Below, one piece after another: positions 19,050 to 28,094 of a stretch of 64,000 bases of DNA (positions within the stretch are counted from its first letter, which is position 1; each line of letters starts with the position of its first letter). Position numbers and translations under genes: made by a program. Source of the stretch: Sulfolobales archaeon HS-7 (lineage in GTDB: Archaea > Thermoproteota > Thermoprotei_A > Sulfolobales > Sulfolobaceae); the NCBI GenBank assembly GCA_019704295.1, contig AP024596.1, positions 1,535,369 to 1,599,368 of the forward strand. The letters run 5' to 3'. The notes under the pieces are model-generated. The model had not been told where the DNA came from, did no database searches, and was given only the letters and a program-made list of their open reading frames with translations.

Positions 19050-20037
19050 CTAACCTCACCCTCGGATCGAGGACTCCATATAGGATGTCTGCGATGATAT
19101 TCCCTATTACGCTTACCGTAACTATCACCAACAAACATCCTATAGCTAATGGGTAATCCTTACCTGTCAGGGCAGTAGCGTAAAGGGAACCGACGCCGTA
19201 GAGCCCAAATATGCTCTCTACGAAAGTGGCGGAACCTAACAGAAGTCCAAAGGAGTACATTAATCGGGTGAAGGAGGGAATAACTGATAGTCTACCTATA
19301 TAGTCGAACATTATCGTTCTTCCCCTTAAACCTCTCAATTTGGCGTAATTTACAAAGTCCTCCTTAGCTATGGACGCAGCCGCAGATCTTATACTTAGTA
19401 TCCACCCCGGTATCATTGGAATCGAAAATGAAAGTATAGGTAAGGTGTAATGATATAACAAATTCTCAATAAACGTCAGATTAAACGCAACCTGATGAAC
19501 TGAGTATGAACCGGAGACCGGAAAATAGTTCTTATAAACCGCTAAGAACAACAGGAGGATTATCGCGAGTAGATAACTGGGAACTGCATTTACGGCCGCT
19601 GAAGATACCGTTATAATCGAATCTATTTTGCCTCCAGAATATTTTGATGAGAAAAGTCCGATCAGTACTCCTACTACGTATGAAAATATTAATGATGCGG
19701 TAACCAAAAATACGGTGAAGGGAATTTCATAAGCGATTAGAGTAGCTACTGGTTCGTGAAGGTAAATTGACCGACCTAGATCACCGTGTAGTAGTTGAGA
19801 CATATATGAGACATACGCAGCCGGTGCGCTTTGGTTAACGTTTATGAGAAACACCGTCCTCGCTTTAGCTACAGCATATGCCCTACTATACCCTTTAGCT
19901 AGAAGCGATGAAATATACAGTTGCACTGGGTTACCCGGAGCAATATAGAGAAGTATATATGTAAGAGAGACTACGACGAATATTGTTACGACCCCTAGGA
20001 CAACTCTCTTAAACAGCCACCATAAGAAGGGCTTCAT
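19042..20037 (-). CDS. ABC transporter permease, DppB/OppB type
   Basis: A 331-residue permease with the classic N-terminus of the DppB group: a first helix (VVTIFVVVSLTYILLYIAPG) ending in GNP, a long periplasmic-type loop and five further helices. The ATPase-contact loop is YAKLRGLRGRTIMFDYIGR. It forms the membrane channel with the overlapping DppC-type protein. It lies about 100 bp downstream of the receptor gene on the same strand. All residues expected for a functional permease appear present. Confidence 0.92.
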   Translation of the reverse strand: MKPFLWWLFKRVVLGVVTIFVVVSLTYILLYIAPGNPVQLYISSLLAKGYSRAYAVAKARTVFLINVNQSAPAAYVSYMSQLLHGDLGRSIYLHEPVATLIAYEIPFTVFLVTASLIFSYVVGVLIGLFSSKYSGGKIDSIITVSSAAVNAVPSYLLAIILLLFLAVYKNYFPVSGSYSVHQVAFNLTFIENLLYHYTLPILSFSIPMIPGWILSIRSAAASIAKEDFVNYAKLRGLRGRTIMFDYIGRLSVIPSFTRLMYSFGLLLGSATFVESIFGLYGVGSLYATALTGKDYPLAIGCLLVIVTVSVIGNIIADILYGVLDPRVRLGA

Positions 20038-20136
20038 TAAGACTATAATTTACTCTAGGCAATATATAAACCTTGTCTTTACAATAAACGAGTTTAATAA
20101 AAATAACTTAAAAAAATCTAACTTAAAAAATTAAAT

Positions 20137-22227
20137 TTATCTTTTCCTTATGAAAAATATAGCCAATGCTGCAATTGCTATAACTACAACAACGACTATC
20201 GCTATCGTTATAGTGTACGACGGATGAGTTGAAGGTACTGTTGTTGAGGGAGGAGTTGCTAACGTGGGAGGAACTGTAGAGGAGACTGGAGGCACAGATG
20301 AGGTTGTAGAAGGTACTGTAGATGTGGTAGTTTGAGGAACGGTTGTCGTAGTTGTGGTAACGTTGTATACGTAAGATGGAATTGGCGGCGTTACGTTTGG
20401 TGGTGTTATATATCCATCTAGGAATCCTATTACAGGACCCATATACTCAAAGTCGTATGCTATGAACGGGAATAACGTTGTAGATATGAATGTTGAGTTA
20501 TTAGTATTAAGAATTGCCTGATAATTAGCCTGGAATGGATTTAACTCAACAGGCTCTACTTTCTCTACATCCGCTATAGCCGGTAACCAGTAGTTATACC
20601 AGGCCATGAGCTTCTCCGTATCGTTAATATATAGCGGTGAAGAAGACGATATTGAGTGCATCTGTAACATTACCTGAGTGACGTTAATAGTGTAGTTGTG
20701 CCCCTCGTACATATACCACGTGTTCAGCGACAGGTTAAACGGTGGTTGAGGTATTATACTCCCTATTCTCCACGCATCAACTATACTAGTAAATGGGGTG
20801 AAGAAGGGCCCTACTTCGAATGCACCTGAGAAGAAGTCTGAGTAGTATGTGGAGGTCGTTATTTCGTATACCTGGGACTTTATTCCGAAGGCGTCAAATT
20901 GGTTTGCCAACTCCTGAGAAAGGGCGACCCAATCAGTAAGAGAATTAGGTGCCAGTATGCTTATCTGGAACTGAGAACCGTTGGGTAGATACCATTCTCC
21001 GTTTTTCTCCGTTAAACCAGCCTTCTCTAGTAGTTGAGTAGCTAGAGTCAGGTTGTAAGTATAGTTATTTAATCCCTCCCAGAAAGAGGAAGGAATTACT
21101 GACTCGAACTGGTTCTGGAAACCTAAAGGTATCCCGGCGAAGTTAACAGGTCCTGGTTCGTAATCTGGAGCGTACGCTGCAGCTAATTCTGTTAAGTTAA
21201 CGACGTGATAAAGTGCCTGCCTTACGAGGGATATGTTAAAGGGATAAATCTTAGGATTAAGGTAAAAGCCGACCCCTCCATAAGTATCAGCCATGTAAAG
21301 GGTCATTCCCTCTCCTTTAAGCGTATCGTATATACTTAGGGGAATTGCCGTTGTCCCGTAGCCGCAAATACCCGAAACCAAAAAGTTCTCCGACTGCGTA
21401 TTTCCGCTGCTCCAATAGGTTATCATCTCAGGATAATATTTAAGTGAGGAATTGGGGAATGCCTGTTCAAAATATGGGTTTGCATTCCATACCATGTATT
21501 CGTCATTCATACTACTAACATTAGGAAGGTAAAACCCATTGCTGGTTGGCGTTACATTGAGTTTCTCTATCGCAGAAGTAAGATTAGAGAGGTAACTGCT
21601 TAGGGCTGGGTTGGAAGTATTAAGAGGATATAGAGTAGCAGCGTAATTACCGAATTGGAAGTACGGAGCACCTACTGCAGGTGCTAACACTACTGATTCT
21701 GTCCTTATGAAATTCTTATATGTACTACCCTTGAATAGGAAGGCCACCGTATAATTATTTATTACCGATACGTTATAGAGACCGTAAGTTGAGAACCATC
21801 CGAATAACCTAATGCCTATTATATACGTTGTCCACACATCCCATGCGGTAAATGGCTTAGGACCTGTAGGAGTATCCCAGTAGTATGGGTGCCTTAAGGT
21901 TACTATCATTTCACTTCCATTCCATGTCCAGTTAGTTGCGAGCAAGGGAATAAATTGGTTCTCATTATGGACGTATATAGCTAACGGGAGGTATTGCCAC
22001 ATGAAAAGCCATAGATTCGTAGAAGACCAGTAATTCCAGTAAACTCCACCTGGAGTAGGAGGTCCCTCTGGGGCCCATTGCCATACTCCTTTAGGGATCT
22101 TATTGGGTAGCGTATTACTGGTTGTTATGAGGTTCGTAGTAGGTAAAAACGGGAGTAACATAACAACCAGTAGAAATATACCAACTAGTATCCTATAATT
22201 TAAACTTCTTAGTCTATTTAATCTCAT
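20137..22227 (-). CDS. ABC solute-binding protein, family 5, membrane-anchored
   Basis: A 696-residue extracytoplasmic receptor. A signal-type helix (residues 14-28) precedes a family-5 binding domain (about 45-620), where RHPYYWDTPTGPKPFTAWDV matches the conserved segment of Opp/Dpp receptors. A Thr/Ser/Pro-rich stalk (about 625-672) follows, then a C-terminal helix and RKR anchor. There are many N-glycosylation sequons. This stalk/anchor design is known from Sulfolobus sugar receptors including the cellobiose receptor CbtA. It is the first gene of the receptor-permease half-operon. The substrate is peptide or beta-oligosaccharide; lacS nearby suggests the latter. Confidence 0.9.
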   Translation of the reverse strand: MRLNRLRSLNYRILVGIFLLVVMLLPFLPTTNLITTSNTLPNKIPKGVWQWAPEGPPTPGGVYWNYWSSTNLWLFMWQYLPLAIYVHNENQFIPLLATNWTWNGSEMIVTLRHPYYWDTPTGPKPFTAWDVWTTYIIGIRLFGWFSTYGLYNVSVINNYTVAFLFKGSTYKNFIRTESVVLAPAVGAPYFQFGNYAATLYPLNTSNPALSSYLSNLTSAIEKLNVTPTSNGFYLPNVSSMNDEYMVWNANPYFEQAFPNSSLKYYPEMITYWSSGNTQSENFLVSGICGYGTTAIPLSIYDTLKGEGMTLYMADTYGGVGFYLNPKIYPFNISLVRQALYHVVNLTELAAAYAPDYEPGPVNFAGIPLGFQNQFESVIPSSFWEGLNNYTYNLTLATQLLEKAGLTEKNGEWYLPNGSQFQISILAPNSLTDWVALSQELANQFDAFGIKSQVYEITTSTYYSDFFSGAFEVGPFFTPFTSIVDAWRIGSIIPQPPFNLSLNTWYMYEGHNYTINVTQVMLQMHSISSSSPLYINDTEKLMAWYNYWLPAIADVEKVEPVELNPFQANYQAILNTNNSTFISTTLFPFIAYDFEYMGPVIGFLDGYITPPNVTPPIPSYVYNVTTTTTTVPQTTTSTVPSTTSSVPPVSSTVPPTLATPPSTTVPSTHPSYTITIAIVVVVVIAIAALAIFFIRKR

Positions 22228-22749
22228 TACCTATTGAGTAGTGGATCCCATTTAATAAACTTTTTCACACCACTTAAGCAGAACGTATTACTCAATTTAC
22301 ACTGACTTCGTTATTCCACCTTTGTCTATTTAGGAACTAGGAAAGAAACCGTCTTACAGGTAACACAATTTGTTTAAGTTATTGGTAAACGTTAAAATTA
22401 CACCTGAAATTTTTTATACCGTTCAGAATGACATTTTCTACTGCTTAGCCCCCCTCTCCTTAATATATATTCAAAAATAATAGGCCTGAAAAATAATACG
22501 CTTGACACCCTCTTATCCTAAGATTCGTTTACTATAATAATTTGCTTATACCAAGTGAAAAAACTGCTAATATATAACCATTTCCATCTACATATACTTC
22601 ATTCAATCTTATTTCTCTAGCTTATTTGGAATTGAAATAATGCATGTAGCGGTATTTACCTCATATGCTGTGAGAGTAATAACCTAACTTAAAATTGGAA
22701 ATAGTGAGTTGGAAAATAATATAAGTATAAACTTCAAAAAGTTAATTGC
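22228..22749. other. Divergent intergenic region
   Basis: This AT-rich region lies between the receptor gene (minus) and the unknown pair (plus). A TATA-like AATAATATAAG at 22715-22725 sits about 30 nt before the ATG at 22750. No gene is visible. Confidence 0.4.
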
Positions 22750-23385
22750 ATGCCAAGAAAAGAGGCAAGGTCGTATAGGCTCCAGGAGGGGTATGCTGGA
22801 GTTAACGTAAATGGTTCTAGTTCATACGTAATTAACGGGGAGTATTTGTATGAGAAGCACAGATTTACGCATTATAAAACAGTTGAGGGGATTAATATAA
22901 CCGGCTATTCTGATACCAGGCCGATTTTCTCTAAGGAAGCTAGGATAGTTTACTACAAGATAGGCGTGAAAAACGCGGGTAATAAAGTAGTAAGGAAGGT
23001 TTTAACAAGTAAGTACTTTAGGGACAAACTCTACTTTTACGTATATGCGATCATGAAAGAGCCTTTTAAACCCCTTCAGAGAATAACCACTGATATAGAC
23101 TTGATGTTATACGAACCTGGATTCTCAAGTGCCAAGGATCTAGGTAGGAAAGGGAAGTTATATTTCATAGAGAACTCCCCATATCCTACTAAGAACTCGT
23201 TAATAGTGTTGTCAATGCCTTTTAACTTTGAAGTACACGTTTATAAGTCCTCTGCTTATACGCCGGGGGAGTTTCCTGAGGATGCCGAATTAATAACTGA
23301 TTCAGTAGCAAAAGGAAATAAAGTGGAAATAAAGATGAGTATGGAACCAAAAATGGGTTATTTCTTCAAGGTTTGCCCGCTGTGA
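22750..23385 (+). CDS. Uncharacterised protein, first gene of a coupled pair
   Basis: This gene is not recognised. The 211-residue product is soluble-looking, basic, and rich in Tyr, Lys and predicted beta strands (YRLQEGYAGVNVNGSSSYVI; EFPEDAELITDSVAKGN). There is no signal peptide, membrane helix or clear catalytic motif. It overlaps the next gene by 4 nt (GTGA), so the two are co-translated. The pair lies between the receptor/permease and ATPase halves of the ABC operon, on the opposite strand, which suggests an insertion. A role in a mobile or viral element is possible but unproven. Confidence 0.7.
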   Translation: MPRKEARSYRLQEGYAGVNVNGSSSYVINGEYLYEKHRFTHYKTVEGINITGYSDTRPIFSKEARIVYYKIGVKNAGNKVVRKVLTSKYFRDKLYFYVYAIMKEPFKPLQRITTDIDLMLYEPGFSSAKDLGRKGKLYFIENSPYPTKNSLIVLSMPFNFEVHVYKSSAYTPGEFPEDAELITDSVAKGNKVEIKMSMEPKMGYFFKVCPL

Positions 23386-23942
23386 GCGAAGGTATTTCCT
23401 ACTTCACGGATAGGGATATTAGGGATAAACGTTTTTTAAAGTTCCTCCAGGAGCACGATGTTCTAAAGAGAAAAATGATAAGATACCTGGAATTTAGTGG
23501 TAAATATCCAGTCGCTTTTAAAACAGTTTCCCTGGTAGATCATTATAAGGGAGTGAGGGTTCGAGTAAATGGAATTTGTTTCGAAGAGGGCGAAACGATG
23601 ATAATACCTCAAGGGGGAATAGTCTCTAGGAGTACCAAAATTGAGGAAGGAATAACTGTGGTTCTGGACAAAGGATACTTCGAAATCGAAACCGAAATTC
23701 CTCGCATTGAGGACAAATTTACCGATCTAGTCATTTACTCTGGAGTTCAGCTCATATATCCTACTTTAATGTTAATAATGAGCTTTCAAACCGTGAGAAG
23801 TTCTAACTTTCTCTTCGCTAGGACAACCGATGTAAACTTCTTTCACGTTCTCATAATGTCCCCGGACAGAAACGTTAGAAGGTCACTCATTAGGGCTTAC
23901 GACCTCGAACCCGGGGGATATCTCTTCGGTTTCAAGCATTAA
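23382..23942 (+). CDS. Uncharacterised protein, second gene of a coupled pair
   Basis: This gene is not recognised. The product is a 186-residue mixed alpha/beta protein (FLKFLQEHDVLKRKMIRYLE; RVRVNGICFEEGETMIIPQG) with a hydrophobic but not clearly transmembrane stretch near 125-145 (YSGVQLIYPTLMLIMSF). The GTG at 23382 is taken as the start because it overlaps the previous stop as GTGA; a TTG at 23373 is the alternative. It probably works with the upstream product. The following 900 bp hold no gene. Confidence 0.7.
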   Translation: MSEGISYFTDRDIRDKRFLKFLQEHDVLKRKMIRYLEFSGKYPVAFKTVSLVDHYKGVRVRVNGICFEEGETMIIPQGGIVSRSTKIEEGITVVLDKGYFEIETEIPRIEDKFTDLVIYSGVQLIYPTLMLIMSFQTVRSSNFLFARTTDVNFFHVLIMSPDRNVRRSLIRAYDLEPGGYLFGFKH

Positions 23943-24761
23943 ATTTACATCGTTTTTTCTGAATTTCAAGAGATTTTGCGATATCTAGGAAAAAGTAGTT
24001 AAGATCTATCTATTCAAGGAAGATTAGTTTAACAGTTATAACGAGGGTTAAGAAAAAGGCAGGAACTGAGAATAGAGGTCTAAATCCTTATAATGTTTCT
24101 TCTTAACAAGAAAACTCCTACTAGGGAATCTCACTTTGCGAGAGGTAAAGTATTCCACGAAGCTGAGGATCTTTCCGCCCCAAGTAAACATGGTCAGCTA
24201 CGTTTCAAATGCTGCCACCTAGTGAAGTATTTGCTTATTACTTAGCCTTTCCTTGAGCCTTCGGCTATGCTTACTCCCTTATGTCGCCGTTAACACGGTA
24301 AATTCATAATCAAAGGAAAGGTCATCCTTACGAGTTAGTGTTCAATGCATAATTGATACGAATGACTGGATGGGCCAAAAAGTCATAAATGTCGATTCAG
24401 GATTAATCTAGTTTAATTATGCCTAGTAGTACAGAATTCAGTTTTTTCACCGTATAGAATTACGTGATCTCTGAGAATCGAGGTGAGCTAAAGGTGGGCA
24501 AGGGCTTCAATCTCTTGCAACTTTTTGGAATATCGTCATAACTCAGTTCGCGTGTCATTCTTATAAAGACTTTATTTTTAAATCTTACTTGCTACATATT
24601 AAACACTGTCTCTAGTTTTATGGAATGTAAAAAACTTAAGGGAAATATACTTGCAATGGAGTTGAGGAGTATAGAGGTTATAATATTGTCTTGAGAGGAT
24701 AAGGAATCCTCCTTCATTACACCCTGTATTAAAACTTACACGCTCTAATCTTAACTAACCC
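23943..24761. other. Gene-poor stretch with decayed sequence
   Basis: No intact gene is visible on either strand. Short protein-like frames are broken by stops, and an FMECKKLKG-like frame near 24618 resembles FMECKSRKG at 11646, suggesting shared IS debris. The region ends at the conserved motif copy at 24762. Confidence 0.4.
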
Positions 24762-24796
24762 TATGCCTGAAGTTCAATTCAAATATTGCTGAACGC
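24762..24796. repeat. Conserved IS-end-like motif, copy 2
   Basis: The sequence TATGCCTGAAGTTCAATTC then AAATATTGCTGAACGC matches copies at 6309 and 58348. The similarity with the 58 kb copy extends about 10 nt further upstream. It lies 48 nt before the start of the Tat-exported protein gene, between decayed DNA and an intact gene. Confidence 0.5.
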
Positions 24797-24843
24797 AACC
24801 GATTAAGATAAACCTTATTAGATTAGTTTATTAAAATTAAAAT

Positions 24844-25707
24844 ATGCGAGATAACGAGGACGGAGTGGATAATAAAAGAAGACAGTTCATTAAAGATACC
24901 TGCCTTAGCCTTGCAGGTTTAGCCGCTGCCGGAACACTTGAGACTTTGCTTACCAGGAGGGTTCTAGCTCAATCGCTTTGCTCTCCTTGTTCTTGGCAAT
25001 ATGGCATGATGAGTCCTACTCCTCCAAAGAGGAATTTCGGAGGATTTATAAGGGTTAAAATGCCTCCGACTTTGCCTAGTGATCTTCCATGCCTTTACGT
25101 AATATGGTCCTCCCTATCGACTACAACAGGTTACTTTTACCAAACGTCTTTAGGTTATCATCCTTCTTGGGGTTGGCACGTATCTGCGGGATCTACAAAT
25201 CCAATTTTAGCGTGTGGTCTAGCATGTGGTCCATTCGGAGTGAATAACGGACTGTTTAGACCGCAACCGAATAATATTTACGAATTAGGGATTAGATTCA
25301 TCCCTAATGGTGGAACAAATGACGTCTATCTTTACGTGGTTGATTGGGAAACTAACGACATCTATAACATATTTAAGTTAACTGATTCGGGAGTGCCCAA
25401 TACTCCAATAGGTGGAGTACTAGAGTCCTACTCTATAGGTGAGCAGGAGTTAGAATCCCTTGGAGGAACTAATTCCTTTGAAGTTGTGAACGCCAACTGG
25501 CTCCTTAAACCGTGGGAGTCCGAAACATGGAGTCACGGATATGTATACGGCCCAACCCAACAAACCTGCACACTTACTGAAACGGGGTATCAGGGCTATG
25601 AGGGAACGCCGTCACAGATTACAATGCTTCCCTTAGGAGCGGGAAGAATTAAAATAGGTTATCAAGCCGGAGGCAAACAATATGCGTCTGGCTATCAACT
25701 ATGGTAA
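24844..25707 (+). CDS. Tat-exported protein of unknown function
   Basis: A 287-residue protein with a twin-arginine signal: KRRQFIK at 11-17, a weakly hydrophobic AGLAAAG segment and a likely cleavage site after VLA near residue 42. The mature part is Cys-, Gly-, Tyr- and Trp-rich and beta-like (LYVVDWETNDIYNIFKLTD), consistent with a folded extracellular domain, perhaps lectin-like. No catalytic motif is recognised. The same RRQFIK signal begins the LamG protein at 62257, so the two may share an export route and cell-surface location. An IS-end-like motif lies just upstream. Confidence 0.8.
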   Translation: MRDNEDGVDNKRRQFIKDTCLSLAGLAAAGTLETLLTRRVLAQSLCSPCSWQYGMMSPTPPKRNFGGFIRVKMPPTLPSDLPCLYVIWSSLSTTTGYFYQTSLGYHPSWGWHVSAGSTNPILACGLACGPFGVNNGLFRPQPNNIYELGIRFIPNGGTNDVYLYVVDWETNDIYNIFKLTDSGVPNTPIGGVLESYSIGEQELESLGGTNSFEVVNANWLLKPWESETWSHGYVYGPTQQTCTLTETGYQGYEGTPSQITMLPLGAGRIKIGYQAGGKQYASGYQLW

Positions 25708-25709
25708 AA

Positions 25710-26045
25710 TCATCTCCGCCTAATAAGCAGATATATTACCGCAATAAGCAGAACCAAAATTATAGCAGTTTCTACGATACTGTACTGAGTCTTAATTATC
25801 GTTTTTGTGCTTATTATTGTAGTAGGGACGGTTATGTTTTGGACAACAGTTACGTAATCTGTATGAACTACTTCCTTAGTAACAGTTGAGACATATGTTA
25901 CCGTTACCGTAATAGTTATATTTTCCGTTACTGTTGTTACGTTTTGAGCTTGAGCGCTTGCGGGAGATAAGCTAGCTATTTGTATTAAACCGGAAAGCGC
26001 GCAAAGACCTATCAATATTACCGTTCCTAATATTAACTTCCTCAT
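25710..26045 (-). CDS. Small Thr/Val-rich surface protein with C-terminal anchor
   Basis: A 111-residue protein with an N-terminal signal helix (residues 4-30, ending ASAQA), a low-complexity Thr/Val region with several sequons (about 33-85) and a C-terminal helix followed by RRR. The layout is that of a small surface stalk protein, like the stalk of the receptor at 20137. It lies downstream of the ATPase genes and a 57-residue membrane protein on the same strand, and may be the last gene of that operon. It is convergent with the Tat protein gene, separated by 2 bp. Confidence 0.7.
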   Translation of the reverse strand: MRKLILGTVILIGLCALSGLIQIASLSPASAQAQNVTTVTENITITVTVTYVSTVTKEVVHTDYVTVVQNITVPTTIISTKTIIKTQYSIVETAIILVLLIAVIYLLIRRR

Positions 26046-26081
26046 TATTAATGAACTTAATTTAGGTAAATAAAAGTTTTA

Positions 26082-26255
26082 CTAACGTCTTCTCCTATCC
26101 CTTACCTCAAGGAAAATCAAAAGGGAGAGAATAGGAAGCAAAAGGATGAGATCCAGATAGGTGAGCGGGGTGAAACCAACCACTACTATGGAATATAGGA
26201 GAAGAAGCAGTAAGCTCATAGCTAGCGTCAGGATAACCTGAGTAAAGGCCGACAT
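26082..26255 (-). CDS. Small two-helix membrane protein in the ABC operon
   Basis: A 57-codon gene, translated here by eye from the minus strand: start MSAFTQVILTLAMSLLLLLL, then a second hydrophobic segment (YLDLILLLPILSLLIFL), ending in VRDRRRR. The ATG lies 2 nt after the stop of the OppF-type gene, strongly suggesting translational coupling. Two helices and a basic tail suggest a small inner-membrane subunit. No family is recognised. It may assist the transporter or belong with the Thr-rich surface protein that follows. Confidence 0.55.
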   Translation of the reverse strand: MSAFTQVILTLAMSLLLLLLYSIVVVGFTPLTYLDLILLLPILSLLIFLEVRDRRRR

Positions 26256-26257
26256 AT

Positions 26258-27028
26258 TTACTGCCTAAAGGGATCGTTATACGAATTAATGAGCTGCCTG
26301 GTGTATTCTGAAGTGGGATGTTCTATTACGCTCTCTCCTTTTCCCTCATCAACAATATTTCCGTTTTTAAATACAACGATTCTATTTTCATTCCCTGAAA
26401 AGTACTTCGCCATTCCTATATCATGTGTAATGAATACCGTGGTTATTCCCTTATCCTTTGAAAGAGCTTTCAGAAGGTCGGCTACACTTATTCTTAATGG
26501 AGCGTCAAGCATACTCACGACTTCATCTGCTATTATCACCTCGGGATTAAGAAGTAGTACCCTTGCTATTGCAATCCTTTGTAGCTGACCACCGCTGAGC
26601 TGGTGGGGATACTTTTCTACTAAACCGTAATCAACTCCGACCATTTCGAGATGTCTGGAAATTAGATCGTTAATTTCATTCCTGGGGCATAGTTTATGAT
26701 AGGTTATCACGTCCTTTAATGAACTGTAAACTGTTTTATACGGATTAAATGAGGCGTACGGATCCTGCATTATGTATTGTATTTTAGGTCTAAATTCCTT
26801 GAACTCGTTTTTACTCATAGTGTATATGTTCTTGCCTTTGAAGAGGACCTCTCCCGAAGTAGGTTTCAAATTCCCTGATATAACGAGCCCGAATGTTGTT
26901 TTTCCTGAACCGCTCTCCCCTAGAACGGAAAGTAGTTCCCTTTCATATACGGAAAGGTTAATTCCATTTAGGGCAATAACTTCTTTTTTCCCGGATTTGA
27001 ATACTACGTGTATATCCCGTGCCTCAAT
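26258..27028 (-). CDS. ABC transporter ATPase, OppF/DppF type, non-canonical start
   Basis: About 256 residues. Walker A GESGSGKTT, signature LSGGQLQRIAIA and Walker B VIIADEVVSMLD are all present. The Walker A region is preceded in frame by IEARDIHVVFKSGKKEVIAL, a normal ABC N-terminus, but no ATG, GTG or TTG lies between the upstream in-frame stop and Walker A. The only possible starts are ATT (27028) or ATA (27031), overlapping the OppD stop, with GGTGAGG (27042-27048) upstream. It lacks the C-terminal oligopeptide domain. A start after Walker A would be non-functional; a sequence error is the alternative. Confidence 0.8.
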   Translation of the reverse strand: MEARDIHVVFKSGKKEVIALNGINLSVYERELLSVLGESGSGKTTFGLVISGNLKPTSGEVLFKGKNIYTMSKNEFKEFRPKIQYIMQDPYASFNPYKTVYSSLKDVITYHKLCPRNEINDLISRHLEMVGVDYGLVEKYPHQLSGGQLQRIAIARVLLLNPEVIIADEVVSMLDAPLRISVADLLKALSKDKGITTVFITHDIGMAKYFSGNENRIVVFKNGNIVDEGKGESVIEHPTSEYTRQLINSYNDPFRQ

Positions 27029-28016
27029 TATAGACGTCTTTCCTCACCTCATCTATATTGAAACATGCGACTTTGTGAACCGAACTAACGTCAACTAGTT
27101 TAGGTTCGTCCCTAAAGCACACTTCCCTCGAATAGGGACATCTATCTGAAAAAACGCATCCTTTGGGTTGTTCCATTCTGCTAGGACGCTTAATTCTATC
27201 TCTAATATGTTCGAATTTATTCCTTCCGTTAACGCTTACTACACTCCCCATCAAGTATATTGTATAAGGATGTAGAGGATGTGATAGAACATCCTCTCTC
27301 GAACCCTGTTCGACTATTTTACCTCTGTAAAACACGAAAAAGTAGTCTGCGACATAACTAGCGACTGCTATGTCATGAGTTGCCACAATCATCGATATCC
27401 CGTATTTTCGATTTATCTCCTGTAATAGATCGAGGATTTTCTTTTGTGTAACCATATCTAGTGCCGACGTGGGTTCGTCCGCTATAGTTACTGAAGGTCT
27501 TAGGAAAATCGCAAGAGCTATTACCACCCTTTGTTTCATTCCCCCGGAGAGTTGATGAGGGTAATATGAGAGCACCTTTTGGTCTAGACCTATCTGATCG
27601 AATATTTGCGTTATCCTTTCAGATATCTCCTGTTTACTCAGACCGTAAACCTCTCCAGTTTCAATGAAGTGTGATTTAACCGTTTTCACGGGGTTCAATA
27701 CATTCATCGAATTTTGCGGAATATAGGAAATGTACTCCCATCTTCTGCTCAAAAACCTCTTATCGTAGTCGCCATTCTGCATTATAATCATTCCGTTAAG
27801 CTCAACTAAACCCCTAATATCCGCGCTTTGAGGCAAGGAACCTACTATGCTAGAAAGAAGGGTGGATTTCCCTGAGCCACTTTCTCCTATAACGGCGGAA
27901 ATTCCCCCTTTTTTCAATCCGAGATTAGCACCCCGTAGGGCGGGGATAAAACTCATTCTGACCCTATAGTTTACCGTAACATCTTTGGCCTTGAGGATAA
28001 GGTCGTCAGATTCCAT
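27024..28016 (-). CDS. ABC transporter ATPase, OppD/DppD type
   Basis: A 330-residue ATPase energising an Opp-type importer. Walker A GESGSGKST near residue 42, Q-loop YIPQNSMNVL, signature LSGGMKQRVVIA, Walker B VTIADEPTSALD and the H-loop ATHDIA are complete. The C-terminal oligopeptide-type domain carries the Cys pattern C-SDRCPYSREVC-C. It is the first gene of the ATPase half of the system and overlaps OppF. The matching receptor and permeases lie 4 kb downstream on the same strand, separated by plus-strand genes. Confidence 0.93.
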   Translation of the reverse strand: MESDDLILKAKDVTVNYRVRMSFIPALRGANLGLKKGGISAVIGESGSGKSTLLSSIVGSLPQSADIRGLVELNGMIIMQNGDYDKRFLSRRWEYISYIPQNSMNVLNPVKTVKSHFIETGEVYGLSKQEISERITQIFDQIGLDQKVLSYYPHQLSGGMKQRVVIALAIFLRPSVTIADEPTSALDMVTQKKILDLLQEINRKYGISMIVATHDIAVASYVADYFFVFYRGKIVEQGSREDVLSHPLHPYTIYLMGSVVSVNGRNKFEHIRDRIKRPSRMEQPKGCVFSDRCPYSREVCFRDEPKLVDVSSVHKVACFNIDEVRKDVYN

Positions 28017-28094
28017 TTATATAGAGTTTATACTTCCTGAAATATAAGAATATCTGGATTCACGGATAATACCTACTACAATCGTTATACCAAG

